Shown: positions 1 through 12,800 of the stretch, one piece after another
Numbering within the stretch: the stretch's first letter is position 1
Layout: every line of letters starts with the position of its first letter
Assembly: GCF_964340395.1 (NCBI RefSeq)
Contig: NC_135555.1
Location: forward strand, 5,403,501-5,467,500
Origin: Glandiceps talaboti
Taxonomy: Eukaryota; Hemichordata; Enteropneusta; Spengelidae
Length of the DNA stretch: 64,000 bases
Direction: 5' to 3'
Notes under the pieces: model-generated
What the model saw: the letters and a program-made list of their open reading frames with translations, nothing else
Told to the model about the DNA's origin: nothing
The model's database searches: none
Translations under genes and position numbers: made by a program

Positions 1-81
1 AACGCGTATCTCACCAAAATCTAAATTTTCATAAAATGCATTCAGTCTTTCCATTTTTTTCAATATGTTTACATTTAATCT

Positions 82-83
82 TT

Positions 84-162
<79 letters not shown>

Positions 163-163
163 T
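82..163. repeat. (TTTA)n microsatellite, tail of the adjacent LINE
   Basis: Uninterrupted TTTA units, reading TAAA on the minus strand. It lies just downstream of the minus-strand LINE coding remnant, where a LINE 3' tail would sit, so it is probably the element's tail rather than an independent microsatellite. Confidence 0.85.
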
Positions 164-706
164 TAATCTTTCATATACAGACACCATTTCAGTGCATTAG
201 CACTGTTCTTTCAGTGGAACCTGTTGCAAGATTACGTACACAGAAAAAAAGGGGACAAACCAGGACAAAATGTTACAGACGCACAGTGTACTTTAAAAGA
301 TATCCACCCACATTACCAGACTACATTCTTAAGATGTCTTTTAAATATCGATGAGTTCGGAGCTGATCTTATGGATAGGGGTAGATTGTTCCATAGAACA
401 GCACCACTATAGTGAAATGCCCGTTTCCCATATTCAGTTTTAACTGTAGGGATGTATATGTTACCATTACTGGCCTGTCTTGTGTTATGAAGATGAATTT
501 GGTTGGAAAGATTGAACATTCCAGTGAGGTAACTAGGTACATTACCTGTTACGGATTTGTAGACGAGTGTTGCCAGTTGGCGCTTCCATCTAATTTGATG
601 GCTGACCCAACCCAAGTTTTCATATACCCAACCCGTACTAGTATCACGGGGAACGTCGAGAAGCAGTCGACCTGGAGGAGCTCAAGTGTCTTCAAATACT
701 TTTGAT
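164..706 (-). mobile_element. 5'-truncated LINE (non-LTR retrotransposon) 3' end
   Basis: Minus-strand translation of about 316-615 gives the last hundred residues of a non-LTR retrotransposon ORF2, downstream of the reverse transcriptase. It has the typical HNTR, then YSGAVLWNNLPLSIRSA, then SIFKRHLKN pattern before the stop. The same frame continues without a Met to about 670 (RLLLDVPRDTSTGWVYENLG). A frame change near 675 links it to LKTLELLQ, the usual preceding block, so the copy carries a small indel. No RT core is present upstream; coding similarity stops near 706 where another repeat begins. The TAAA tail at 82-163 marks the 3' end. This is a dead 5'-truncated copy. The clade (Jockey/CR1/RTE-like) cannot be settled by eye. 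Confidence 0.8.
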
Positions 707-711
707 TCGTA

Positions 712-1768
712 ATGATTCATTCCATTTTCTTGTCCCAAATTACTTAAATGATATCAAAAAAAAGGATCATCGGTTTCGAGTTATTTTGAGGGTCTATAAA
801 TATATTTTTCGTTCCAAATTCTATATCTATAGAGAATTTGACGAAATATACTAGAATTAACCATAGCTTCTTATCTAAACTCTGTCAGGGGTAATTGTAT
901 AATATTTATAACACTTTTTACAGGTAATATTTTTTGTCATCCCACAAAGTGAAATTCCCTTATTTTACCCGTAAAAAGTGTTATTTAGGCGCTTGTGAAT
1001 GGCGCGTGTTGTGACTGACCTTTGACCTGATCGTAGAGTAGTGTAGGTGGCCTTATTTTGTGGTACTTTGGCTAGTTTCATTCTAATCGTACTAAAATTA
1101 TGTAGAATAATCAAAATTTAAGATAACACACAAAGGCAAAGATTTCAACTTTGACATTATGTTTCCTACGTTATTCGACATTCGCACAAATTGCAAACGA
1201 CTGCGATTCGATTTTTTCGGTTTCTTTTCTTTGGACAAATGATTAACAAAATTATTTTTTTCTTCATCAGAAAACAATTTTGTGTTTTCTATAAGAAGTG
1301 ATATAGTGATGTTGGGATTTTATTTTATGTCTTGTAAGTGTGACATGTATTAGCAAATGCTTGTTCATTTGTTTGTTGTATACATTCTTACCTTAAAGAC
1401 GTGAAACTGAAAGTAACATAGCATGCAATAGACAAGGGTTTCTATATTTCGACGTGACGTACATGAATGACAAACATGTATTATGGCAGTAATAATTGTT
1501 TGAATATAAGTGTCTTAAGGTTTGATGTAGTGTCAATTAGAACACGGTACAGTGTTTTCGACGTGTACGCACTGTGGAGTTGGTTTATGCGTATTTCAGG
1601 CACTGTAAAACAAACGCACATTATACTGCAATGTGTGTACCTACCTTTACATCATAATATATTCATTGTTCCTCCTATATGTGATGACCAACTCATAAAC
1701 CATTATTCAAAAATATTTTTCCTTGAATCAAAATAATCGACGGAATATTAGTTTAATATGTCGTTCCT
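712..1768 (+). repeat. Unnamed dispersed repeat, copy A (~1.06 kb)
   Basis: This stretch is homologous along its length to the reverse complement of 7951-9095. Shared landmarks in the same order are: ACTTAAATGATATC, CGAGTTATTTTGA, GAGAATTTGACGAAAT, CTTATCTAAAC, a TGACCTTTGAC block, TACTTTGGCTAGTTTCAT, TTTCAACTTTGACAT, a CGGTTTCTTTTCT block, and CATCATAATATATTCATT. I see no coding content and no obvious terminal inverted repeat. It could be a non-autonomous transposon or an old segmental duplication. It directly abuts the LINE fragment on its left. Confidence 0.75.
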
Positions 1769-3552
1769 ACAAAGTGCGTCATGCGCAGAACAATGCGCAA
1801 TGTGCTGGGTAGGTTAGTAATTGGTTTTCGAGTATCTGGGCATAGTTTGTCCGTATTTTCTAAACTTGGTCGACCTAGGTCTATACATTGCTGTAATCCA
1901 TGTTCTTGTAATTGGTTCATCGCTTGATACCAACTTAAAGTTTCAAACTACCAGGAAGTGGGAAGACCATAAAAGCAAATGCTATATGATGCATAATACA
2001 AGACGTTATACTGGATACATGGAGAACAGGAACTTCGTTGGTAAGGTTAGCTTGGAAAAATGAATATATTGCATTTTGCTTGCCACTTGCTCTGCGAATG
2101 ACCATGAAAGCACATATATCCACTGTATGCCACATTAGTTCAAGGTATGAAATAGAACTTTATCGTATTAAGGTGTATTTTCTGTGGACGATTTACTTCA
2201 AGACTAGTTTTAGGCAATCAAAACATTTATAAGCCTTCAGAATCCATTATAATTAAAAATTTGCTTCTAGTTCTTTTAAAAGAATAAGAAAAATATGTTT
2301 ATATTGTATATGGTTAGTGTTAATCGCATTGCCATTTCTTACTTAGACTGTACACATAATTTTATGTTGGACATCAAACATATCTTGCAGTCCGAGTCCT
2401 TGGCGTTATGGCCGTCCCTCCAAACCATTTACTATGACTCTGTGACTTGCATCTAACAATGACGTATTTTCAAAAATAATTACATTTCAGAATTATGTGA
2501 CATGTCATCACTCAGATGTTCATACATATATGGCTATGTTGATTATATTGTTATATATATATATGTCTGTAAGGTATGCATCAACGAATTAAAATTCCCA
2601 ATTAACAAAGCAATGACTACACCAAACTAGTTCCTGGTGGGAATATTTTCCTAGTGGTAAACACTGTAAGTACAAATTATGCAATCTTAAAACTGATACA
2701 TGTATATTGTTATTATCCATATGTTCGTATCAGTTATGTAGAGATTGTCTTTCAATTGAACAGTCTATCTCAATGTCTGATGAACTTCCCATTCGTTTAC
2801 TTTTGGGCCCAGAACAAAAACAAGAATGGTTGACAGAGAAAACAAGAACTTTGATCGTTCATAAGAAGGAAAGTATGCGTGTGATGTAAATTTCAATGCA
2901 TGGCCCTGGCCTGACTGTTACCTACTAACCCACGTTTACGCCCTCAGCCTCCAGTGGTGTCATCTCATTAATAATGATTAGAAGTTTCAACTGATCACAA
3001 GTATTTCATTTTTATCATTACGCAAATTCGAACTAAGCAGACTAAAACAGTTTTTATTATTTATATTATTTTTAATAGTGTCATCATTATTGTAAATATC
3101 ACTGAATGAGCGTCAGAAGCTGCTTTTCAATGAGGCGCCAAATGAATACATCGACATCAACCATAGGATAATTCTTCCTATTTTCTGTCCATGTGGTATT
3201 TGATAGTACAACGACCCAATGTCGGCATGTCACAAAAACTTGTATTTCATGTTTCATATTTCAGGACAAGATATTAATTACACGCATACACAATACCCGA
3301 AAAGGAATCTGAAACATGCGTGATATGGAGTGATAAGAAATTACAAAATTAACAATGTATTTTTCTTGCAAATAACGTTGACCTGCTGAATTTTGCATGT
3401 GCTTCCACCAATGTGGATATCCAGTGTCAGTTATCAATTCAATGCGACTTTAGAGAAGGTGTCATCTTTGCCAAGGGAAGCTTGTATCAATTCACATGAT
3501 CAGAGTAATACCATCCCTTTTCCACCAAAAGATTTTTAACATCTTACATTCT
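1769..3552. other. Intergenic, no supportable gene
   Basis: AT-rich sequence with only short chance reading frames. One stretch (2734-2870, plus) could be a small exon: it follows a TTCGTATCAG acceptor-like site, reads LCRDCLSIEQ then KQEWLTEKTRTLI, and ends at a GTATGC donor-like site. No neighbouring exon was found, so it is not called. Confidence 0.5.
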
Positions 3553-4047
3553 AATAGACAATTCATTATTTCCTGAAGCACCTTTAACAGCTTGGCGTCG
3601 CGATACCAATCTTAGAGATATGGTGGTCCATACAGAACAACATGGTTTGGAAGTTAATGCTGGTTCATTTCCATGCGATCGTACTCGATGTTGTACATGT
3701 CGTTTCATTATTAATACTAACCATGTTTTCGGCCCTAAGAACAGTGTGGCTGTTACGAGTAGATTTTCTTGTATCAGTACTAACGCAGTGTATTGCATCA
3801 CATGACAAATCGTTTCGTGGAACATCTCCGTCTCACCAGACAAAAGAATCGTAACTATCCTGTATCTGTGCGTTTTATTACTAACCATCATAGTGTATCA
3901 GAGATGTCTATTTCAGGAATTTGTAAGGTTTCTGGTGATGAGAATCGATTGATGTTGAAGGAGGAGGAGGAGGAAATCATTTTCCATCTCGGAACGCTGG
4001 AGCCCCACGGAATTAATAGATTATTTACATCATTCCCGACTTTCTAA
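3553..4047 (+). mobile_element. Penelope-like element fragment (C-terminal GIY-YIG region), decayed
   Basis: Plus-strand translation reads SLFPEAPLTAWRRDTNLRDMVV, then FPCDRTRCCTCRF, GPKNSV, STNAVYCIT, and after a frame change RFVEHLRL, PVSVRFITNHHSVSEMSISG, and finally IIFHLGTLEPHGIN. This order (Cys-rich linker, N-(V/A)-V-Y-C-I-(T/S)-C, F-x-E-H-L, V-x-x-F-x-x-x-x-H-S, F-x-L-G-T-x-x-P-x-G) is that of the C-terminus of Penelope-like retroelements with a GIY-YIG endonuclease. The catalytic block expected between VYCIT and RFVEHL is missing at the frame change near 3801, so the nuclease is dead. No reverse transcriptase core is readable upstream. Confidence 0.75.
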
Positions 4048-4693
4048 CTGTACGCATATTCTTTTTGGTTCTTTTTGGTGCGCGTGGCTTTTACCGTTTA
4101 TAAGAACTTGCAGTGTGTCGTTCTATTCCATAACATTTAGATATAGTCAGGTGATGACCTGCTACATATCTTGCCTTGATATCCTATGACAAAGAATATT
4201 GATTTGAAACGTCAGGATTTCATTTATTTATCATGTCTGTTCTACTCATCACTTTTGCACTTCTACATCTCTATGAAATGAAATGAGGAATTCATTTCGC
4301 ATTTAGAGGCCATCAGCCCAAAATACATGTACGAGCAAATGAAGCAAGACGAAAAGGCACAATGATTGCATACGTACATGGAACGAAACAATACAACCGA
4401 AAACGTGTCAAAAATAAACATAACTTAAGAAGTGGAAAAGTTTTCTCTCAATCTATATGCCTTATAAATATACACCTCTGTATTGCTATATGATTGTAAG
4501 ATTTACAAATGGGTCCATATCATTGGAAATCTTTTGAAGTAATCATACTGTTTTTGGAAATGGATTATCGACACTAAAATATAAATTACAAGTGAAAGTA
4601 CAAACATTATTGTTAATTAGTTTTACAGGAATAATATTTTAGAAATACCATTGGTCGAATTGAACAGTTAGATGGCCATACTACGACTACAAC

Positions 4694-5057
4694 TGCCGAC
4701 ATCAGACCGTGGACGAACGAAACCTGTTACAAACAGGGAAAGTAAACAACTGAATTGGATTAATAACGCTTGGCACAGCTTGTTGGCAGTACCAGAGACT
4801 TGTATTACATTCCATCATTCCATAAGAATAGTTTTATGGTCACATATTTTAACAGTTCACGTTCATAAATTAATTTCCAGTTCCCCTGTATATCACATAC
4901 ACATAAAGAGGCCATAAACCAGTTCTTATCAAACCATGGTGTGCAATACAAATTTGTGCTGTTCTAACATGCTGAGCCAAGTGTTATTAATCCAATTCAG
5001 TTGTTTACTTTTTCTGTTTGTAACACGTTCTGTTCGTAGATGGTGTGATGTCGGCAT
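4694..5057. mobile_element. Fold-back element with ~95-bp inverted arms
   Basis: Bases 4694-4790 match the reverse complement of 4955-5057 at roughly 85 percent. Shared blocks include TGCCGACATCA, GTTACAAACAG, AAGTAAACAACTGAATTGG and ATTAATAAC(G/A)CTTGGC. The loop is about 165 bp. Similarity stops sharply outside the arms, as in a MITE or fold-back transposon. I see no coding content and did not identify a target-site duplication. Confidence 0.65.
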
Positions 5058-5662
5058 TTGTTTCAATTGACCTTAATGATCAGTCATAACTACCTACTAC
5101 ATGTGGTATGTTTTGATTGTCACGAAAGCTTAGTAATATTGTATCAATTGGAATCTTCTATATTAAGTGGTAGTTAAATAACTCTTTTGACCGTAGATAC
5201 CGCAGTACTTACGGGATTAATTGTACTATTTCAATATAACATTTCTAAAGGATACTGATATAAGGAGTGTAACAGTCTAGAAAGTTTGAAAGTGTAGTTC
5301 GTCAATTTGATGGAATTAGTCCCCTCGTTCCATTCAAACTAATGATTTTCGAACATACTACACTGTCGCGTGCTAAAAATAATGCTTCCTGGTCCCTTCG
5401 TAAGATTAATTCCCGTTACATCCACATGCAGCATATAGTCAAAGTTCCTTCACATATCTGTTACATAAATCTCCCTAACAGACAAACATATTTTTCATAG
5501 TCCATGACGTATGACGCCCAACTTAAAATAGACATTCCGTTCAGTCTGCAAATGCTTATAGGGCATGTATTATTTCCTTATAATAATATTTTCAATATTT
5601 TGTTTTCTGGTGGAATGTTAATACCAACGAAGTTGGAAGGAGCTTATGTTTTCAACCCATTT
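5058..5662. other. Intergenic, no supportable gene
   Basis: AT-rich sequence between the fold-back element and the microsatellite before the SINE. Reading frames are short and have no recognisable motif. Confidence 0.4.
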
Positions 5663-5775
5663 TGTCTGTCTGTCTGTCTGTCTGGTTGCCTGTCTGTCTG
5701 GTTGCCTGTTTGTCTGTCTGCCTGTTTGTTTGTTTGTTTGTTTGTTTGTTTGTTTGTTTGTTTGTTTGTTTGTTT
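5663..5775. repeat. (CTGT)n/(GTTT)n compound microsatellite
   Basis: CTGT units grade into GTTT units immediately before the SINE. The Leu/Ser/Val/Cys-rich and Phe/Val/Cys-rich frames through it are microsatellite translations, not genes. Confidence 0.9.
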
Positions 5776-5789
5776 TATTTGTTTGACTT

Positions 5790-6092
5790 TGTAGGTTGGT
5801 CGGTGGCAGAGCCGTTAGCTCTTACGCCTCTTATCTCTGCAGGCTGGGTTCGAACCCGGCAAGCGTCGGCTGGGTTTGATTAAACTTTAACCAGGTCTGT
5901 ATATAAGAATGGTGATGCTCAAACTGTGGAACAAAGCAGCTTTTCCCTGGGTACGCCAGTTTCCTCCTGCCTCTTGACCATTAGAGAACGAGGGCGCTGC
6001 TCTTGTGGCGATCATTAACTAATTTTCGAACATATTATGGGTGAATAAAGAAGACGATGATGATGATTATTATTTTTATTATTATTTCCGTC
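5790..6092 (+). mobile_element. tRNA-derived SINE
   Basis: The head holds a tRNA-like RNA polymerase III promoter. An A-box-like TGGCAGAGCCGTTAGCTC lies near 5803, and a canonical B box GGTTCGAACCC lies near 5849 at normal spacing. A non-tRNA body follows (TTTCCCTGGGTACGCCAG, TTTCCTCCTGCC). It ends in AATAAAGAAG and an imperfect (GATGAT)n/(TTATTA)n tail. No cloverleaf-competent tRNA can be drawn, so it is a SINE rather than a tRNA gene. The SINE family cannot be named from the sequence alone. Confidence 0.7.
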
Positions 6093-6413
6093 TATCTGCT
6101 TGATTATTCCTTAGATTATCCTCACAGAAAATAGATGAAAATGTGAAAGGACTGTATTGAGGGAGGACGACCAATTGATTAAATTGTGGTGGACATCCAA
6201 TGCCAGATCTGGATTTTAGTGAAGCCGTAGTACTAAAAACATCACTTGTGGAAGTCTTGCCCGTATGGGAGAACCCAATGCTAGGAAATACAAACATTTT
6301 TGTAAGCTTTTGGTTCTCGAGAGGTAACGATTTTACATCACTTACTGTAACTTTAAGCATGATTGTCAGTTGAAACCCGTTTCTTAGTACCAGTCACTGT
6401 CTATTTGAAGTCA

Positions 6414-6520
<107 letters not shown>

Positions 6521-6611
6521 TAGATAGATATAATATATCATGTAAATTTTATCAGTTGCCTGATGATCGCCGAGGAAGCGTGAAACTCTGAGTAACGACT
6601 TATGACATACT

Positions 6612-6646
<35 letters not shown>

Positions 6647-7827
6647 ATGTACTATATATGAACTCAGTGTATGTAAAATGTCTATGCTGGAGTAAACACT
6701 GCTCAATACATATGTATGTAGGGTGGTGTAAATAACACAGTCTCAAGCAAGATACTAGTACACAGGAGCTGTTACTTGTTTGATACTATGTTATATATGT
6801 GTGTGTGTGTGTGTGTGTGTGAATGATAATAGTATCAAAATGCTGATTATATTGTGCCTCAGAAGGGTACATTGTGAGTCGCTAGGCAGATTGTGTGAAA
6901 AATTGCATGTAAAATAGATGAATGGCTTTCACGCATTTATATACCCAGAAATATATCATTAACAACATCAGGTGAAAGAATGTTGCTCAGAAATTGAATG
7001 TTTTGTATTTCAAACTATGACGGGAGGGGGTAAAAAAATAACTCGATCCGGGTTTAAAGGTATTGAGGTCCCCGAAATGCGTGTAAGTCGTATTGTAAAT
7101 TACGTAAAATAGCTTCTTGGCAGAGTGTTTCATTGTTGCCACGAGAAGAGCAAAATGATTCCGAAGAAACATTTTCGGTTTTCTTTTCATTTTTACGCCA
7201 TTTACTAGCTATAATCCTTGAAATGACGTTGAATGGCTCAATCTTACTGCATAATTCAGTGGGAAAGGGGGAGAGAATGGTTCTTAACCTGATTATGGTA
7301 GATGGCACATACTGCCACATCGGTGATAAAAAAGACAAGACTTATAAGAATGAACCCCAACGTAGTAATTACGGACTTTCTTCATAACTCAAAATCGATA
7401 CAGCCAATGTACTGTTATATTCAATAAGCCATCCTCTTTCTAGTGACCTAAATAACTTAAATATATCAATACAATCACAGGTCGAGTCAGGTCGAATATC
7501 TTTGTGTCGCATAATCTTGTCATGATTAAGATTTTATAGGATTGTGTAATGACACTTGTGTTTATGTAGTTTGGTATAGGTTATTTTCACAGTAAGTTGA
7601 ATCTTTTAAAGCAGCCGCAGAGTATTCGGTTTCAGAGTTGGCTTTATTGTTACAATCTTGTAGATATCTTGCAATACCACTCCCGGACAAAATGGTACGT
7701 CTTAAAGCAACCGTGACTCATTTGTAGGTATGTTACACTGACAGAAGCTTTATTTAATTTGTCTTTTAAAAACTTTTATGTACTCCTTGTACTACTAAAT
7801 GTGTACGCAGTAAATTGGGCACCAATC
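6521..7827. other. Intergenic with GT tracts; nothing coding seen
   Basis: Contains (GT)n near 6626-6645 and 6799-6821 and otherwise unremarkable AT-rich DNA. No frame shows a recognisable domain or a convincing exon. Confidence 0.4.
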
Positions 7828-7860
7828 GGGGGGGGGGGGGGTTAAGAGCGCCGTCAATAT

Positions 7861-7943
<83 letters not shown>
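7828..7943. repeat. Poly-G tract and (CT)n microsatellite
   Basis: A run of G, a short unique spacer, then about 80 bp of pure CT. It abuts the end of repeat copy B. Confidence 0.9.
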
Positions 7944-7948
<5 letters not shown>

Positions 7949-7950
7949 CA

Positions 7951-9095
7951 GGAATGAATAATTAAATTAATCTTCTGTCAATTGTTTTGGCTCAACGAAA
8001 AGCATTTTGCACCAATGGTTGATAAGATTTAGTTGTCATCACATATAGGGGATATAATGAATATATTATGATGTAAAACTATACATGTATTGCCGTATAA
8101 TGTGCGCTTTCTTTTCAAAAAACCAACTCCACATAAACAAACTCCACAGTGCGTATAAGGCGAAAGCACTGTACCGTGTACACGTGCACACCTATGCATG
8201 TTTCAATTGACAGTAAGTTGGAATTTTAGACACTTTCAATCAAAGAACCATTACTGTTATAATACGTGTTTGTCATTCGATTGTGTTAAAATTTAGAGAC
8301 CACGTGTCTAGTGCTGACTGTGCTATTTACAACTTTACGAAACGGCGGGTCATTGAGGTAAAAAAATGAATAGATTACATTTTTATAAAACGAAATGAAC
8401 ATGCAATCGCTAATACACATCACGATTTCTAGACCAAAAAAATCAAATCCGAACACCTCGTCTTATGCAAAATACAAAATTGTTTACTGATGATTGAAGA
8501 AAAAAATAAATTTCTTAATCATTGCCCATAGAAATGAAACCGAAAAGCGGAGCGGAACCGTTTGCAAATTTGCGCGCGAAGAGTCGAATAAGGTAGGAAA
8601 CAATCATGTTAAAGTTGAAATTTTTCAGTCTTTGCGAATGAATGAGCGTGATATATTAGGTTTTCATTTTACTTATTTTAGTACGATCGAGATGAAACTT
8701 GCCAAAGTAACATAAACTAAAACGACCTATGCTATGACCCCTATAATAATGTCAAAGGTCAATCACCACGCGTGCCATCCGTACGCACTTAAATAACACT
8801 TGTTACTGGTAAAGTAAAATAAAGGAATTGTCTTTGTGGACATTAGTGTGGTGACCATATGGTTTGTTGTCTATTTGTTCAAGACATAAAGCTACACTTA
8901 CCCTTCCAGAGTGTTTAGATAAGCTAAATATATCGGTTATTTTAGTAGATTTCGTCCAAATTCTCTACAAACAGAATTTTGAACAAAAACTTCTATTTGT
9001 AGATCGTCAAAATAACTCGAAATCCATTATATTATATTAATTTTTTAAAGATATCATTTAAATATGTTAGTGTCGGACAATGATATAGAATGAAA
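7951..9095 (-). repeat. Unnamed dispersed repeat, copy B (~1.14 kb)
   Basis: Reverse-complement partner of copy A at 712-1768, colinear along its whole length with many substitutions and small indels. The two copies are inverted relative to each other with about 6.2 kb between them. No coding capacity is visible in either orientation. Confidence 0.75.
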
Positions 9096-10067
9096 AAATA
9101 ACCAAAAAATAAACATATTGAACAAATATACATTGATTTCCGAATGTATGCATTTTATGTCAGTTTTGATTTTGGTGATTTTACCCATTTTTAGCGATTT
9201 GTTGTTTTTTAGGGAAAATGTTGGAACCCCCCCCCCCCCCATTTTTTCCCTTTCTTTTCAGATTTGAATTCATTGCTATATATTCTACACAACCACAAAG
9301 TTTCGTTTGTAATCTATGGTTAGCATGAAACTAGCGGACCTCCTTAATTAAGAAATTAGATATTAACGTGTAACTGTAGTTTGACGCCTTAGTAGTGATA
9401 TTGTTGGCCGCGTAAAATATCAAGAATATTATTTAGTCATGGTAACAGAAAATGTACTTTAGACATGCTCAGTCATATTCTTTTGTACTTGCTCTTTTTC
9501 GTTGTCTTTTTGGGAATGAAGACCGTCCGGGGAACACTTTCAAACTCAGTTGAGAATCCCATGGAAATTAAAACTGTTGGTAGGATACACTGAGTATACT
9601 GTTTCAGAGAGGTGTACCTTGAAGTTTGTCAAATTTTCAATACTAAGCATTCGTCTAATGTCTAGGATGATTTCTAGTAGCCTGTCCCGATGTGATATCA
9701 TCTAATAAATACGTGTCAAATGAAATTAACAGGGGGGTTTTCAATATTACAAATTACGCCATAGTTGTATTACAAATTACTGCAGTGACAACTTATTACA
9801 AATTACTGCAGTGACGAATTCCGTCATCTTTATTAAACAAACAATTCAATTATTCAACACGTTACTTTAGTACATACCGTCATCTCTGTGGCGACGGTGC
9901 GTTTTATTGTCAATAACTCTCCAAATCAAATTCAATGGATTAGAACAAAGTGTGAAGCATAATTTTATGCGCTAATGCATTTTAGCTGATGAAAAATATC
10001 AGATGCGAATAACCAAACTTCGTTTTCATGAAGTGTCGCTTGTGCACGAATAGATGTTTTACTTTAA

Positions 10068-10068
<1 letters not shown>
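9096..10068. other. Intergenic, no gene seen
   Basis: AT-rich DNA with a C homopolymer at about 9228-9240. Around 9744-9815 ACAAATTAC is repeated several times as a small imperfect tandem (CAAATTACTGCAGTGAC). Confidence 0.4.
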
Positions 10069-10160
<92 letters not shown>

Positions 10161-10284
10161 GATGATCGCAATATGCGTGAAACTCCGAGTTACACCCAAG
10201 AAAGAGTTCCAGTACTACCAAAACTATTACGCTCTGCCACTGCGGTATAGAGCACTGTCTTATAGCAGATTGATACTCACCGAG

Positions 10285-10336
<52 letters not shown>
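10069..10336. repeat. (TA)n-flanked dispersed repeat, copy 1
   Basis: Two long TA tracts (10069-10158 and 10287-10336) flank about 128 bp of unique sequence. It begins CTGATGATCGC, then GCGTGAAACTCCGAGTTAC and AAGAAAGAGTTCCAGTACTA, and ends GATACTCACCGAGTTATAT. The same blocks recur beside the TA tract at 46.1 kb, so the TA tracts belong to a dispersed element. Confidence 0.7.
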
Positions 10337-10338
<2 letters not shown>

Positions 10339-12311
10339 TCGTACGTGGATTTAAACTCCAACAATGTCCCATAGTGAGAATTAACCTTAGCAATTTAATT
10401 AGATCTATGTAATATATGCCATAATAAGCCAAATTAGCTAAAAATGAGCGTAACACAAATACAAGATTTGGATTTAAGATCTTGAATTTATCTAGTTTTT
10501 CTTTGTTTCAATTTCAAGTTAGTTGATTTAAGGTCAGTGGTGAACGTCGTGTTTGACACGATACTCTGTATGTTACATAAATGGATGTTGTCAGGGTCAA
10601 CGATGTGTAAGGTTTTCTATACATTCACACAGCGTGTTACTTCAGCTTCAGTGAGCTTACTAGTATCTGATTCCTCCTACAATCATCTCCCGCCTTCTCG
10701 AGCCAATATCTCCACACTGAAGGTTTAAATTATAGTTTTGAACCCAATAGTAATGTGTGAAGGACAAGTTAAATTGATCATTTGTCTAAATAAGATATTC
10801 GTGAGTTTCGTATGTCATGTCGCGCACTCCCCAGGTAATCTTTCATGTGTGATTAACGTAAAGAATAACATTAACGGGAGGTCATATCAGGAGACAGAAG
10901 GTTATCTTGAATTTCATAATTGTCATAAATTATCAAAGATATTCCGTTAGTGTTTAGTATGTACCTTCTGTTGTCTTAAAAATTTACATAAAGTATTTAC
11001 TACTGCTATGTCTCTAATAAAAGATGTAAACATCTGCAAAGAAAATCTCATATGTTGCTCAATTTGTTTGCATTGTGTGTGTGAACAAATACCCCCTGAT
11101 AGACGGATGGTTAAGACTTCTCTTTGATTTTATGCAAAAGCATGCTGGTTTCAGAACTCAATGCAGGCAGTATAGTCTCACAGTAACTAATGCATTACAA
11201 GTAAACTATCAGGCAAGACTGATGGGCGTTGAGCCCATATATACGTGAGTCAGATACCCTATCCTAATTTAAACTGAAAGAGACTATGACAGTCGAGAGA
11301 TGATGGGTGTCAAAGATGCAAATTCTTATTTCAGTGACAGGGTGATACAGGTGATACAAAACAAACGACGCAGAAGCAAACAATGAAAATAGAGTATACT
11401 AAATATTTGGCACTTCTTAACTTTATAAGAATTGAATATTCGTTCGTTCTCAGTACGTGCTGAAATGACGCCAACTCAGTACTCAATAATACATTTCGCT
11501 GCCTGCTATTTTTTAACAAATTAATGAATGAATGAAGTTCCATTTTTTGTGTGGAAAGGCTATTTGCAAACCAAAAGATAAATGTGATGGTATTCGTTTG
11601 AAAAATTAACATTTTCAGAGATATATTTTGTTTGAAGGGTTAAGGACTTCATAGAACCTCTAGAATCAAAAGTACTCCCCTCCTCGTACAAACGGAGACA
11701 TTGCTTTCCTTTAGCCTATACGAAGTAGAGTTCGATTGTATATACACGAACGCTAAACTATGTCAGAAACGAAGGACGATGAAAAAGTTGCGGAACAATG
11801 CAGTCCCATGGTTCTGAACTGTGTGACTTCGCTTAATTATTTTATATTCGCCTGGAATATAATTTACTGTTTTCGTATTGCGGAAGCTTTCTTAACCAGT
11901 TAACTACCGAAATAACTCTCGACCATTATTAGTTGGACGTATAAATGATTAAATCAAGTACTTTCACAACTGTACTTAGGTTTGTGGTATGTGGCGGGAA
12001 CATTACTTAGGGCGTGTTGGTGGAAAAATTGTACAAATGAAAATGCTCGCATTTGAGATGTGCGGTTTGCGTTTGGGCAAAACATTTAAACTCCAAAAGT
12101 ACTGGGCAGATTGGCATGATATTTGATTTGGATGTTCTGTGCAATGGGTATATTGAAGGATTGTTCATGACATATTTATTCTGTCAGTTATATGCAAATC
12201 AGATATATAAAATGTAACGTTTTTGGTAAAAAATCTTTAATTCAACAACTACTAGTCAGATTGGCCTGGAATTTAATGAGGATGTATATAGGGATATGTA
12301 GATGATCATAT
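10337..12311. other. Intergenic, no supportable gene
   Basis: Short open frames only. Around 12050-12290 there are two related blocks (ACTGGGCAGATTGGCATGATATTTG and ACTAGTCAGATTGGCCTGGAATTTAATG type) that look like decayed copies of one dispersed repeat; similar text recurs near 14670. Confidence 0.4.
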
Positions 12312-12800
12312 TCACACAACTTGCCCAGCAACCATGAACAGACACTTAGCTACAGTCAAATGCCAGTATATTTTGCAAAGATAACAACATCGTTTTCTTG
12401 GGAAAGTGAAGAAATGCTTAAAATTGTATGTAAATGTGCCTAGCAACAAGACCACACCCATAGCAACTACCAAATGATGTATATTGCAGATATATAAAAA
12501 GGGGTGGGTAGGCAAGTGAATAAATATTTTTTTCAATGTATGCAAATATGCCTAACAACAAGACCGCTCAAATAGCAACAAGTCAGGCAGACAGACAGAC
12601 CAACCAACAGAAAAACAAAGAAACAACCAGACGGACAAATGACATCTATCTCAATACCCAGTTGGTGACGTATGAATCATTGATAACAACAGGGATTTAT
12701 AGACAAGTGAGTAAACATTCAAAAAGTGTAGACAGATATGCTTGGCATGCACAAGAATACACCCAAAGCAACAGCAAAATGTTGGTATATTTGATAAGCG
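12312..12800. repeat. ~115-bp repeat family, cluster 1
   Basis: Imperfect tandem copies marked by TGCCTAGCAACAAGACCAC, then CCCATAGCAAC, CAAATGATGTATATTGCA, a GGCAAGTGAATAAA block and a run of T/A. At least two clear copies and one diverged copy (around 12730-12800) are visible. The same family is at 14745-15345. The 146-residue frame starting at 12536 runs through these copies and is not credible as a gene. Confidence 0.65.

Noticed and set aside
5848-5858. Functional tRNA gene
   Set aside because: A and B boxes are present, but no cloverleaf with paired acceptor stem can be drawn, and the body and tail are SINE-like.
10537-10950. Two short plus-strand frames (63 and 70 codons)
   Set aside because: No motif, no splice or poly(A) context; chance frames.
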